The notes under the pieces: generated by a model
Seen by the model: only the letters and a program-made list of their open reading frames with translations
What the model was told of the DNA's origin: nothing
Databases searched by the model: none
Source of the DNA: Motiliproteus sp036960175
Lineage (GTDB): Bacteria; Pseudomonadota; Gammaproteobacteria; Pseudomonadales; Balneatricaceae
Length of the DNA stretch: 64,000 nt
Direction: 5' to 3'
Assembly (NCBI GenBank): GCA_036960175.1
Contig: JBALWH010000003.1
Span: 151,557 to 215,556 of the forward strand
Position numbers and translations under genes: made by a program
Shown: one piece after another, positions 54,692 to 63,945 of the stretch
Layout of the letters: every line of letters starts with the position of its first letter
Numbering within the stretch: position 1 is the first letter of the stretch

Positions 54692-55084
54692 GCCTCTCCA
54701 GCCGCAGTGACAAACTCAAAGATTACTCCGACAGCAACAGCGCCAGTGGGCGCAACGACCTGAAGAAGACCCAGAAACAACGGAAACAGGAAGCGAAAGA
54801 CAAACAGGCAGAACGCCTGAATAAAAAGCTCTCCGACAAATCTTCAGAAGGTGATTCATCAGAAGGTAATTGAGTTATAAAATTCTGGAGCACAGACAAC
54901 GGGTCGACTACCAAGAATAACTAACGACCATTGGGTTTCTTTGGCAAGTAACCGCAACCTATAAACTTTTACTCAGAACGAGCAGAATCGACAGGCGCTA
55001 CTAAAAAAGCCTATAACAATGCAGATACGAAGAATAATGGGAATTAATCAAAAGAACTACAGCGGCGCGCGGTTATGAGAATAT

Positions 55085-55106
55085 GGCAGCACTTTTTAGT
55101 GCTGCC
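55085..55106. terminator. Hairpin downstream of cspA
   Basis: GGCAGCACT-TTTT-AGTGCTGCC, 9-bp stem, 28 bp after the cold-shock gene stop on the minus strand. No long T tract follows, so efficiency is uncertain. Confidence 0.5.
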
Positions 55107-55133
55107 AGTCACGCATGTTAGCTTAAGAAAAGA

Positions 55134-55340
55134 CTAAACAGGAACGACATTGTTAGCGCAAGGACCTTTTTGGCCTTGGCCTACTTCAAATTCAACCGCC
55201 TGACCATCATTAAGTGTAGCGTAACCGCCACCACACTTAATTTCAGAATGATGTACGAAAAGATCCTTTCCGCCATCTTCCGGAGTGATGAAGCCAAAAC
55301 CTTTGTCAGCGTTAAACCACTTTACTGTACCTTTACTCAT
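55134..55340 (-). CDS. Cold-shock protein (CspA family)
   Basis: 68 residues from the ATG at 55340 (MSKGTVKWFNADKGFGFI); the frame is open to 55421 but the family begins here. RNP1 KGFGFI and RNP2 DLFVHH are present. An RNA-binding OB-fold chaperone of the cytoplasm. AGGA lies 9 bases before the start. A leader with two strong palindromes precedes it, consistent with temperature-regulated leaders of cspA genes. Downstream hairpin at 55085-55106. Confidence 0.93.
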   Translation of the reverse strand: MSKGTVKWFNADKGFGFITPEDGGKDLFVHHSEIKCGGGYATLNDGQAVEFEVGQGQKGPCANNVVPV

Positions 55341-55390
55341 TTCGCTCTTTCCTATTTTGATTTGTCTTACATTTAAATTGATATCTATAT

Positions 55391-55426
55391 CTTTAACATG
55401 AGTTAAAGTGATAAATGTCATTTATC
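55391..55426 (-). promoter_or_regulatory. Tandem palindromes in the cspA leader
   Basis: CTTTAAC-ATGA-GTTAAAG (55391-55408) and GATAAATG-T-CATTTATC (55410-55426) are both perfect and adjacent. In the mRNA they form two small A/U-rich hairpins 50-85 bases before the start. They may be RNA thermosensor elements or protein-binding sites. Confidence 0.45.
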
Positions 55427-55506
55427 TTTCCACATAACGCTGAGCGCAGTTGAAAAATCTAGTGTAGCAAAGCGAAGTGATTTTATACCACTTTATATCG
55501 GATTTT

Positions 55507-55590
55507 TTATGCGCATAGCTTTTCACAGTCCACGAGGGATTGCTAGCCCAAATACGAGTGTAGACGCTGCTCATTGTAAAACTCAACGCG
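55507..55590 (-). pseudogene. Decayed C-terminal scrap of an IS3-family transposase
   Basis: The minus strand reads RVEFYNEQRLHSYLG, then an in-frame TAG, then QSLVDCEKLCA and a TAA stop. The FYNxxRxHSxLGyxSP pattern is the classic end of the DDE integrase region of IS3-type transposases (the TAG replaces the Tyr). Only ~28 codons survive and no terminal repeats were found, so this is an old relic in the region upstream of cspA. Confidence 0.6.
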
Positions 55591-55679
55591 TTATCGAATC
55601 TAGACCCAAACATTAAACAAAAAATTCCAAACAAACGTGCCTTTTGTATTCTGTGTATACCTGCAATCGCTATTGTAAC

Positions 55680-56912
55680 TTAGCACTTATTCTTGGCCTC
55701 AATCCACTGAGACATATATTGCACGCTTTTCATACTATGATGGCGCAACATTGCTCCAATAAAATTATCCAACCGATGCTGCTCCAGCTGCTGTCGTAAC
55801 TGTTCAATACGCTGTATTAAGTCTTCTCCGATCGAATCTTGATCGTAACACTGGTTAACAATGTCAGCCCCCTGCGCCTGACTCTGCTGCCAAAGCTCTT
55901 GATCCTGATACAAACGCACCGCTGCTGCCGCAAACCCCTCAGGACCGCTCTCAATCAGGCCACCCCAGGGTAAGGCATCATGCATGGCTTCAGCACCTAT
56001 ATCGGTGGTGACGCTCGGTGTGCCACTCTGCATGGCTTGCACCAGCTTTCCCTTGATACCAGCACCAAAACGTAGTGGCGCCAAACACACCCTTGCTGAT
56101 TCCATCACTGCTTGTGCATCTTTCGCCCAGCCCAGCACCTTGAACCCCTGCTTATCGTTATGTAACTGAGTGGCCTTAGGAGGGGGGTAAGCACCGTAAA
56201 TATGCAACTCGGCCTTGGGCAATTGTTTTCGTATTAATGGCCAGATACTTTGCTGCAAAAATAACACTGCATCCCAGTTAGGCGCATGACGAAAGTTACC
56301 TATAGAAACAAAATGCTGCCGCTGATTAAAGCCCGACCACTGACTCTGCGTTGCTTGATCAATATTAGGTAACATAAAACGACAGTGATGAAGTAGTGCC
56401 GCCGATACTTTGAAGCGATCTTGGAGTAATTTAATCTCGACGTCAGAGATGATCAGCGACAGATCGCTACGTAATATACTGGCCACTTCCCGAATAGCCC
56501 GATCACTGGCTAAATCCTGTTGGTTCATCTCTCGCTGTTGCTTTAACGCCTGGTGACGAGCATCTCGTAAACAATGCAGATCTTCGGTATCCAATATCCG
56601 CAAGGCTTGGGGACAGTTTTTTTCCACCCGCCAACCAAACTGCTCTTCCATCATAAAGCGGTCAAACATGACGATATCTGGAGCACACTGCTGCACAAAC
56701 TCATCAAAGCAGCAGCTGTTTAATTCGATGCTGACTTTTGTCACGCCCATGGCTTCGATATCAACCATAAACTCGCTATCAGCAGCGGGACTGGCATAAG
56801 TGACTTGCCATTGCTGCTGTTGAAACAGCTTAATCAATTGCAGCATGCGCGAACCGGCAGCGGAGGAATTGGGTTCCGGCCACACGTAGCCGATAATTAG
56901 AACTTGCGTCAT
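55680..56912 (-). CDS. Glycosyltransferase, family 4-like
   Basis: 410 residues. N-terminal half starts VLIIGYVWPEPNSSAAGSRM; the C-terminal GT-B half has FVSIGNFRHAPNWDAVLFLQ, ELHIYGAYPPP, GWAKDAQAVMESARVCLAPL and KGKLVQAMQSGTPSVTTDIG, the donor-binding Rossmann of GT4-type enzymes. Acceptor and donor are unknown; not in a polysaccharide cluster. It lies downstream of mksB on the same strand but a terminator separates them. Confidence 0.88.
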   Translation of the reverse strand: MTQVLIIGYVWPEPNSSAAGSRMLQLIKLFQQQQWQVTYASPAADSEFMVDIEAMGVTKVSIELNSCCFDEFVQQCAPDIVMFDRFMMEEQFGWRVEKNCPQALRILDTEDLHCLRDARHQALKQQREMNQQDLASDRAIREVASILRSDLSLIISDVEIKLLQDRFKVSAALLHHCRFMLPNIDQATQSQWSGFNQRQHFVSIGNFRHAPNWDAVLFLQQSIWPLIRKQLPKAELHIYGAYPPPKATQLHNDKQGFKVLGWAKDAQAVMESARVCLAPLRFGAGIKGKLVQAMQSGTPSVTTDIGAEAMHDALPWGGLIESGPEGFAAAAVRLYQDQELWQQSQAQGADIVNQCYDQDSIGEDLIQRIEQLRQQLEQHRLDNFIGAMLRHHSMKSVQYMSQWIEAKNKC

Positions 56913-57022
56913 GGTATTTTGAAAGAGTCCAGGTTGGGGGTGGGCTTCGGCCGATTATGCCTTCCGAGCTATAGCCTATGGCCAAGTTAACCCAGCAGTA
57001 CACTAATAGTTACCAGCGCAAA

Positions 57023-57057
57023 GACAAAAAAAGACCAGCAATGCTGGCCTTTTTGTC
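57023..57057 (-). terminator. Terminator after the mks operon
   Basis: CCAGCA-A-TGCTGG core flanked by A and T runs (GACAAAAA... TTTTTGTC), so it works on both strands. It lies 18 bp after the mksB stop. Confidence 0.85.
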
Positions 57058-57074
57058 TGATCACTAGCCAAGCA

Positions 57075-60000
57075 TCAAGCGATTTCGGCCTCTAAATCAA
57101 CCGATGCGGCTTCCCGGGACTCTTTGGCTATGCGATAAGGATTGTCAGAATCCAGCAGTTCCTTGCCTTTAGGCATGGGGAATTCCACATCCAGATCCAC
57201 CACGCTGCCATCACGACAGACATTGATCACGGTATCCATCACCGAAGCCATCAACGAATACTTATCATCGGGAGCGGCTATCAGCGTCTGCAGCCCAAGA
57301 TCCCTCATAAAGCCCAGAGAAGTCTGAGTGTTCTCAGCGTCCAGCTTATTGAAAGCCTCATCAAACATGCTCAGACTGAAGCCGCCAATAGGTCCGGCAG
57401 GAGAAGGTTTGATGCGGTAGGTTGCCCCCATGCCAGCGGCAATTGCCACATAAAAAGGGACTTGGTGCTCACCACCGGAGCCGGTCTTGATACGCTGGCT
57501 CAGGTTGGTTTTGATGTTGCCATCAAGATCCTTGATCACCAGTTCAAAGTTATAGAAGTTACGGTAATCCTGCAAAATGCTGGCTTCGCCTTCGTCTTTC
57601 AACACCTGATGGATACGCTCCAGTGCTTCACGGTGAGGCGAGTCTGGATCCAATGTGGAATCAAACAAACCGCCGGCATTGGCCTGATCGGTACGCGAAA
57701 ATGACTCCACCAGAGACAGAATACCTTTCAACTCCGGGTTCGGAGTCATGGTGAAACTGTACATTTCCTGGTGGAATGGACGATTCTTAAGATGGCTGTT
57801 GAGCTCTCTGATCAGCTCCTTAATCTTGTCGATCTGATCATTCAGATGGGCAACAAAGTCAGACCGGAACGCCGTCTCAGCTTCGATACGGGCACGCTCT
57901 GCCTTCTTGGTGTAGTGAGCCAGTTCGGTTTCTTTCAGCGCATCACAAGTCGCAACAACAAACTTTTCCAGCTCCAGATGACTGGATTCAGCAGTGATAT
58001 TATCCAGCTGCTGATGAGACATACCGGAACCGTGGTAACGGGCCTTGTATTGAGCCACAGCATCACGCACTGAGTTTTTCTTCCTGTCGACCAAGGTCAG
58101 TTCGTTCTGAGCCTTACGAGCCGCATCAAAGATAATACGCTCCAGTTCACTGGCGCAGGACTCTTCTAGGTAATCACGCTTTTCCTGAGCCCCCTGAGCA
58201 TCGAAATCAGGCTTGTTTTCACACTGACTACGCTTACCGGCGTGCTCTTCCAACTCCTGCTCCAACACTTCCAGATTAGCTTCATGTTTGATCATACTGG
58301 TGCGAAGACTCTTCAGCTGCCCCACCAATTTCTGATGCTCTCCCTGAGTATTTTTCTGTTCTTCTACCAGCTGACTAAGGCGTTGTTGAATGCCGGTATC
58401 ATCCTGGTTACGGATATCTTCGATGGCTTGGCGATAGCCTTCGACTTCGGCGTTAACCATTTCTCGCACATTCACCAGACTGTAAGCGCTTTCTGATACC
58501 CCAGTCAGAGCAGCAGTTAACTTGATCAGGTTATCTTTCAAGCCATCCAGTGCTTTATGCTCTTGCTCCAGCTCTGTGAACTTGGACTGCAGATGTCCAA
58601 AATCCTGATCCTGTTGCAGCAACTGCTTTTCACGGTGACGACTACCCATCATCGGGGTCTGCTCATGAATAGCAGTAGTCGCACCCTCGGTCTGCAACAT
58701 GCAGTCATAGGTTAAGGCTCGTTCATGGCGTAGCAACTCCTGCTCCGTTTCTACCGCCATAACACCGCCCAAGGCGCGGTTGATATAGGCCAGCGCGTGG
58801 CTGTTGTCACAGTCGACGTACTGCGCCAAAGAGCCGGATTTGGCGCGATCTAACCAATGCTCACTCTTAGTGGTATTGATAACCCGACAGCCTTTCAAGT
58901 GGCGACCACGACGGCGATACAGGGAAATCGCATCCTTAACCCGGTCCGGATCAACAATCAGCGCTTCACGACGGGCTCCGAGAAAACTCTCAATGGCGGT
59001 ACGCCACCTGTCATCGTTGATTTCGGTAAGTTCACAGAGCGGCGTAGATTCAATGCCATATTCTTCCAGCAGTGACATCAGTTCACGGGTGTTTTTCCGT
59101 AATGGTGCCCGACCCTGCTTCAGCTGTTCGATGGCACCCTGATGACCTTCCAGGTTTTGCCGCATGGCGCTCAGTTCAATCACCGCGCCTTCAAACTGGC
59201 GGGAAATATCCAGCCGCACATTATCGATCTGCTTCTTCATCTGCTCCAGACAGTTATCCACCGCCAGAGGCTCTTCAGGCCAGATGGAACCCAGCAGATT
59301 CTCGCCCTGACGCCAGAGCTCCACGGACTCCTTAACGGTATCCATAAAGCCGTTCGGCAACAGTTTTTCATGTTTGGCGAAACTGACAGTAGAGCGCAGC
59401 AAATTATAAATGCCGGCTATCTTATCCTTAACCCCATTCAACTCATGTTGCTTGGAGTCAATTTTAAGCTCTAACTCTTTGATGCGGTTGGCATGATCGG
59501 AGTTATTCATCTGCGCCCGGGTATCAGCCAACTGTTGCATCAGACGGTTGAGTTCCTGCTCCAACTTATCTGCTTCAGCCTGCAGCGCCTGGTCTTTTTC
59601 CTGATTGCTTTCCAGCTTTTCTTCGATGCCTTCCTTCTTCAGGTCCGCCTCTTCGAAGCGAGTCTCGTGCACCACCCATTCATATTCATCGGCATTTTTA
59701 ACGTTACGACGCACGCCGTTACAGAGTTCCTGAACCTTATCCAGCTCATCGATGCGCTGGGAAACCTCCAAGGTTTTTTGCTCCATCGCGCGATATTCTT
59801 CCAACGATTTACGGAAGTCACCGACCTGCACCAGTTTCTGATCCAGCACGTATTCACGAACAAAACGGGTGGGACTATCGATAGGGGTAAATTTGATCGC
59901 GTTGCGAAAGCTCTTGAGGAATTTATCTTCATCGATCGGGATCGAACGGTCACGACTGAGCAGTGCCATAGTCTCGCGAATAAAGCGACTGGCACGCTTC

Positions 60001-60518
60001 TCCAAAATCATATCGGGACAACGCTTGCGCAGCTCATCACGCACTTCTATCCAGGGGCGAGGGATACGACCCCCTTGTTCTTGGCGAGTAAAATCTTCCA
60101 ATGAAACGCTGCAATCAGGGAGTATAAAGCGTCCTTCCACGTCTTCTTCCGGCGATGCCAGCGAAGCACTGATACACAGTCCAACGGTATCGCAGCGACC
60201 GCTGTCCTGGTCCTTAAACTCCAGCGTCATATAGGTCAGGGAATCTTCCCGCGACTTGGCACGACCGCCGGTATGATCATCCAGAAAACCCAGACAGTAG
60301 GTACGCAGACTGCGTTCACTCTTCTTACCAGCACTGGCGTTAAAACTCAGATAACGCTTGTTGCCACCCACCATAACGGTCTGGATGGCATCCAGCAGCG
60401 AGGATTTACCCGACCCGTTGGGACCTACAATAGCGACATTGCCGCGAATGGGGATCTCGACTGCCCCCAACACGTACCAGTTAACCAGTACGATTTTATT
60501 CAGCAGCTTCATCAGCAA
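57075..60518 (-). CDS. mksB: SMC-like ATPase of an MksBEF/JetABC condensin
   Basis: 1147 residues with the SMC plan: Walker A VGPNGSGKSS at 32-39, long coiled coils, a hinge-like domain (~495-640, including DRWRTAIESFLGARREALIV), the return coiled coil, then signature TGSGGEHQVPFYVAI (~1015) and Walker B SLSMFDEAFNKLD (~1048). The late GGEH signature and Walker B wording are those of MksB/JetC (MukB-like) rather than SMC or RecN. Overlaps mksE by 23 bp. Forms with kleisin MksF and MksE a DNA loop-extruding complex. A second in-frame ATG is at 60512. No nuclease subunit MksG/JetD is adjacent. Confidence 0.9.
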   Translation of the reverse strand: MLMKLLNKIVLVNWYVLGAVEIPIRGNVAIVGPNGSGKSSLLDAIQTVMVGGNKRYLSFNASAGKKSERSLRTYCLGFLDDHTGGRAKSREDSLTYMTLEFKDQDSGRCDTVGLCISASLASPEEDVEGRFILPDCSVSLEDFTRQEQGGRIPRPWIEVRDELRKRCPDMILEKRASRFIRETMALLSRDRSIPIDEDKFLKSFRNAIKFTPIDSPTRFVREYVLDQKLVQVGDFRKSLEEYRAMEQKTLEVSQRIDELDKVQELCNGVRRNVKNADEYEWVVHETRFEEADLKKEGIEEKLESNQEKDQALQAEADKLEQELNRLMQQLADTRAQMNNSDHANRIKELELKIDSKQHELNGVKDKIAGIYNLLRSTVSFAKHEKLLPNGFMDTVKESVELWRQGENLLGSIWPEEPLAVDNCLEQMKKQIDNVRLDISRQFEGAVIELSAMRQNLEGHQGAIEQLKQGRAPLRKNTRELMSLLEEYGIESTPLCELTEINDDRWRTAIESFLGARREALIVDPDRVKDAISLYRRRGRHLKGCRVINTTKSEHWLDRAKSGSLAQYVDCDNSHALAYINRALGGVMAVETEQELLRHERALTYDCMLQTEGATTAIHEQTPMMGSRHREKQLLQQDQDFGHLQSKFTELEQEHKALDGLKDNLIKLTAALTGVSESAYSLVNVREMVNAEVEGYRQAIEDIRNQDDTGIQQRLSQLVEEQKNTQGEHQKLVGQLKSLRTSMIKHEANLEVLEQELEEHAGKRSQCENKPDFDAQGAQEKRDYLEESCASELERIIFDAARKAQNELTLVDRKKNSVRDAVAQYKARYHGSGMSHQQLDNITAESSHLELEKFVVATCDALKETELAHYTKKAERARIEAETAFRSDFVAHLNDQIDKIKELIRELNSHLKNRPFHQEMYSFTMTPNPELKGILSLVESFSRTDQANAGGLFDSTLDPDSPHREALERIHQVLKDEGEASILQDYRNFYNFELVIKDLDGNIKTNLSQRIKTGSGGEHQVPFYVAIAAGMGATYRIKPSPAGPIGGFSLSMFDEAFNKLDAENTQTSLGFMRDLGLQTLIAAPDDKYSLMASVMDTVINVCRDGSVVDLDVEFPMPKGKELLDSDNPYRIAKESREAASVDLEAEIA

Positions 60519-61245
60519 CCTCCAGTTTCGGATTTTCGCTTTCGTCGACCTGCTCTTCCGGCTGTTCGACCACCGTTTCTTCGGCTACGACCACCGGCCC
60601 ATTCGACTCAGCATCCTGCGCATCCAACTCATCGGCTTCAACGGCCTCGTTCTCAAGCTCATCAGCACCTTCGCTGAGTTGCTCAAGCTGACGCACCCAG
60701 TCTTCCACCACCAATTGGCGGATTGATGGATTGATCATCAGCGGAATATTCTTCGGATCTGTTTCCGCAGGCTTACCGCGCTCGATAACGCCATGACGAC
60801 TGAACAGCGATAGGATTTCTTTGAAACGCGTTTCGTTGGGAATCTCCTTGGCGGTGAGGTTCTCGTAAAGGTGTAACAATTCATCGGAATGAATAAAGGC
60901 TTTACCGCCCTCTACATCGAAATTCTCCAAGCGCTCTTCGTACTGCTGACGCATGCACAGCAAGAACAAGGATTCATCCAAACGTAAGCGCAAGTAACGC
61001 TCTTCACCCTTAGGAATCAAACCGATAAAGGATTCATCCGGCTGATAGGTTAACGACCAGCCGATAGCCTCAAACAGGTTGGTGAAGTAATCCACATGGG
61101 TGGATATCAAAAAATAATGGGGCCGGTGCGAGGGTTTGTCCGCATACAAAAACTGACTAACCAGCAGCTTATTGGCCGCATTAATCAAATCCTCTTCGTT
61201 GGTCTGCTCGAAGCGACTGAGAATTTTCTTGAGATCACCTAACAT
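60496..61245 (-). CDS. mksE: MksE/JetB-like condensin subunit
   Basis: 249 residues. Winged-helix type body (LINAANKLLVSQFLYADKPS, HVDYFTNLFEAIGWSLTYQP, NLTAKEIPNETRFKEILSLF), typical of the KITE/MukE-like partner. The last ~60 residues are highly acidic (strings of E/D such as ELENEAVEADELDAQDAE), a poorly conserved tail. Its start overlaps mksF by 11 bp and its end overlaps mksB. Bridges kleisin and SMC heads. Confidence 0.85.
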   Translation of the reverse strand: MLGDLKKILSRFEQTNEEDLINAANKLLVSQFLYADKPSHRPHYFLISTHVDYFTNLFEAIGWSLTYQPDESFIGLIPKGEERYLRLRLDESLFLLCMRQQYEERLENFDVEGGKAFIHSDELLHLYENLTAKEIPNETRFKEILSLFSRHGVIERGKPAETDPKNIPLMINPSIRQLVVEDWVRQLEQLSEGADELENEAVEADELDAQDAESNGPVVVAEETVVEQPEEQVDESENPKLEVADEAAE

Positions 61246-62686
61246 GCTGACTTTCCTTGAATTCTGGCTGCTTCGTGTTTTTCAAAAGGGTAAAATCCCG
61301 ACATTCCACCATGTCACAGATGCTGACATAGCTGTCTTTAAATTGAAGTTGGTATTTGCCGGAGACGCCTTTGGCTTTATTGCCCAAAGAGGCGATGTGG
61401 CGAACATAACTAAAGCAGACAAAGTCCTCAATTGACTCTATCTGGAAGTCTCCGGCGTTAATCTGATTATTACCCTGAAGATGACGTTCGATATAGGCAT
61501 CGACCTTGGAACCACTCACCTGACGGCGCTCTTTGTAGTCTTTGAAGTACTGGCGCATCATCAGCACCTGTGGATCAATCACTTTCTGCTGGATGATCTT
61601 CAGTGATGGCGGCACCCGCTTACGCGGCGCACTCCGTACGCTCTTGGCCGACATGAAGGCATAGCTTTCGAGGGTATTAGCCAGGGGCAAAGTATCTTCA
61701 TCCTGTTCGGCCAGACGGGCAATAAGACGCGACAACCGCGAGCTCATACCCGGCGTGGTCTTGTCCATATAGCGGATCGTATCAGACACCCGTTTCTCCA
61801 AACGGAAACGGAAATCATCGATGGCGGCCAGACGCTGATCCACCGACTCAAAGATACGGATAATTCGTGAGATATGCTGATGAACCTTGGCCTCGGCCTC
61901 GGCATTGCCTAACTCCAGCACTTCTTGATAATGCTGGATCAGGTGTGACAGTTTATGATCATCAAACTGCAACTCTTTCAACATGCCCAATAACTGACGA
62001 CGAAAACGGAAGGGGTTGTTGTGGGTTTTCAAGGTTTTGTAGTCCGAGACCAGAATCGCCTCTACAAACTGTTCGAAGAAGCTTTTAACGATCTCCTGGG
62101 CATTACTGGTACGAGCAAAATTTTGCTTTAGTTCCCGCAGCCCCAGCAACATATCCGTCAAATGCGCACTGAACTCAGCCGCCGCACGTGCTGCTTCCTG
62201 CAACGTCAACCCCCGCCCCTGAGGGTCAGCGATAGCCGCTTCCACCGAGCTGAGCACGTTAAGAACCGCACCCCCGTAGCTCTTCTTCTGGAAAGTAGCT
62301 ACCTGCACCAAAGAACGAAGAATATAGCTAACCGAAGGCGACATCAGAACATAAGTACGATAAAGCTGCTGCTCTTCGTCTAACCAGCCGGTTTTAACCA
62401 TGCGGCGATAGATACGATTGGCATATTCAGAGGTTGAGCGCGGAATCTCTGTCTCACCCTCAGCGGGCTCATCACCTTCTTCTGCTTCTGGAGCCCAGGT
62501 ACGAAAACCGTGTTTGATAACGGCTTCTTCGATGGTGGATCGCACCAAGTCTTTGGCAATAAAGGGGTCTATCAGATCCTCATCAAAGAACAGATCGGCA
62601 AGATCCACCAATACCGCTTGGTAGATGTGACGATTCTGGCCTGATAACGGCAAAAAAAGATCGTCAGGAAGCTTAGTGAAAAGCAT
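61235..62686 (-). CDS. mksF: MksF/JetA-like kleisin subunit
   Basis: 483 residues: mostly helical, starting MLFTKLPDDLFLPLSGQNRHI and with a long middle of helices (TPGMSSRLSRLIARLAEQDE) and a C-terminal winged-helix-like end. It matches the kleisin-like first gene of Mks/Jet operons in size and order (F-E-B). Connects the two MksB heads. Upstream 197-bp gap to xni carries its promoter, not identified. Confidence 0.85.
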   Translation of the reverse strand: MLFTKLPDDLFLPLSGQNRHIYQAVLVDLADLFFDEDLIDPFIAKDLVRSTIEEAVIKHGFRTWAPEAEEGDEPAEGETEIPRSTSEYANRIYRRMVKTGWLDEEQQLYRTYVLMSPSVSYILRSLVQVATFQKKSYGGAVLNVLSSVEAAIADPQGRGLTLQEAARAAAEFSAHLTDMLLGLRELKQNFARTSNAQEIVKSFFEQFVEAILVSDYKTLKTHNNPFRFRRQLLGMLKELQFDDHKLSHLIQHYQEVLELGNAEAEAKVHQHISRIIRIFESVDQRLAAIDDFRFRLEKRVSDTIRYMDKTTPGMSSRLSRLIARLAEQDEDTLPLANTLESYAFMSAKSVRSAPRKRVPPSLKIIQQKVIDPQVLMMRQYFKDYKERRQVSGSKVDAYIERHLQGNNQINAGDFQIESIEDFVCFSYVRHIASLGNKAKGVSGKYQLQFKDSYVSICDMVECRDFTLLKNTKQPEFKESQHVR

Positions 62687-62871
62687 CTATTTTCCTATCG
62701 AGAGTTTGCGGGATAGACCGAACTAATTACTGCCAGAGCCTGCGGGAAGTCTCTGTTATTTGTCCTTCAGAACGGTCTGCAAAGGAACTGATTCTAACCC
62801 ATTGAGAGTGTGAAACAAGAGGCTGATTGAGGCTGCTTCAGAGGTTATAGCTAAAGGGCTGAAATCACCTC

Positions 62872-62895
62872 AAAAAAAACCTCTCAATCATGAGG
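62872..62895 (-). terminator. Terminator overlapping the xni stop
   Basis: On the minus strand the stop region forms CTCA-TGAT-TGAG (with CCTC/GAGG as an alternative pairing), followed within two bases by eight T. Short stem, but the T tract is good. Confidence 0.6.
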
Positions 62896-63681
62896 GACAA
62901 AGCGAAAATCGCTCAATTTACAGCCTAGATCAAGATCTGTTGCCAAGGTCACCAAGCGCCGGCATAGCAGCGCCTGATCCTTGTCGCGACTGAGCTTCTC
63001 TGCTAGCTTGCCACTCTCATCATCCAGGTGGTCAAACACCCCATCCAGAGAGCCATGCTGCTGCAGTAAACGTAGCGCAGTCTTCGGCCCTACGCCTTCG
63101 ACGCCACGAATATGATTAGTGGTGTCGCCCGTCAGACCCCAGTAGTCGGTCAAACACTGCGCTGGCACGCCAAATTTTTCAAGGATCGCTTCCTGGTCAA
63201 ACTGACGCTTGCCGAAAGCATCCCATAGACAAAGCTGCTCTGAATCTTCCGCCAAGGGTAATAACTGACAAAACCCTTTATCGGTAGATACCAGGGTGAC
63301 CCGACCGCCATGCTGTAGCATTTTGGCGGCTAAGGTCGCTGCCAAATCATCCGCTTCCACGGTAGGCAAAGCCAGGCTAGCAAGACCAAATTCAGCAAAC
63401 TGCTGGCGAAACTCCGGTAAAGCATCACGCAATTCAATCGGCATCGGTTTTCGGCCCGCTTTATACTCAGGATACTCCAGATGCCGCCAGCTCAGTTCCG
63501 GACCATCAAAACAACAGGCCGCATGGGTCGGCCGAAACTGCTTACCCAGACGCCTCAGCGAGTGAAAAGAAACATCCATCGCCGCACTGACAGCGGCGGC
63601 TCCTTCTCCCGGCACGGCGGCATGGATACGGCGTATTAAATTGAGGCCATCTATTAATAGCAGATGCTTCAAAACACTCAC
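62884..63681 (-). CDS. xni: Flap endonuclease Xni (exonuclease IX-like)
   Basis: 265 residues. FEN family: LLLIDGLNLIRRIHAAVPG at the start, AACCFDGPELSWRHLEYPEYKAGR, EADDLAATLA and STDKGFCQLLPLAED, and the helix-hairpin-helix WGLTGDTTNHIRGVEGVGPKTA. Xni is a stand-alone FEN-like protein, without a polymerase domain, that acts on flap DNA structures. Separate transcription unit upstream of mksF. Confidence 0.93.
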   Translation of the reverse strand: MSVLKHLLLIDGLNLIRRIHAAVPGEGAAAVSAAMDVSFHSLRRLGKQFRPTHAACCFDGPELSWRHLEYPEYKAGRKPMPIELRDALPEFRQQFAEFGLASLALPTVEADDLAATLAAKMLQHGGRVTLVSTDKGFCQLLPLAEDSEQLCLWDAFGKRQFDQEAILEKFGVPAQCLTDYWGLTGDTTNHIRGVEGVGPKTALRLLQQHGSLDGVFDHLDDESGKLAEKLSRDKDQALLCRRLVTLATDLDLGCKLSDFRFVPHD

Positions 63682-63690
63682 TCCCTAGCG

Positions 63691-63876
63691 TTACTTACGA
63701 TTGTCAGCGGGTCGATACGGGGTATTACCGCGCCTATGATAGATAGCCAGACCACTATAAATCAACGAGTTGCTTGAGGGCCGGGAAAAATAATTGTATA
63801 AATATCCAACAACCCCCAGATATATCACGCAAGCCCATGTTTTATAATGGCTATTACTTTCTCGTATGGCGAACAT
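63691..63876 (-). CDS. Possible small membrane protein, 61 residues
   Basis: One hydrophobic stretch (TWACVIYLGVVGYLYNYF) and a basic tail. It ends 9 bp before the xni start on the same strand. No ribosome site was seen, so it may be a chance frame in the tRNA-xni gap. Confidence 0.25.
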   Translation of the reverse strand: MFAIRESNSHYKTWACVIYLGVVGYLYNYFSRPSSNSLIYSGLAIYHRRGNTPYRPADNRK

Positions 63877-63893
63877 AGAAGCACCAAAAGCCC

Positions 63894-63922
63894 TTGACCG
63901 AATGGAAAAAGCTCTATATTAT
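63894..63922 (+). promoter_or_regulatory. Promoter of tRNA-Asn
   Basis: TTGACC (63894-63899), a 17-base spacer, TATTAT (63917-63922), then a G/C-rich discriminator (TCGCGCCC), a typical stable-RNA promoter under stringent control. Confidence 0.8.
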
Positions 63923-63945
63923 TCGCGCCCACAGTGAAGAGTGAT

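Noticed and set aside
59493..60104. 203-codon open frame on the plus strand within mksB
   Set aside because: Antisense shadow of a conserved coding region; its sequence has no independent features and no ribosome site was seen.
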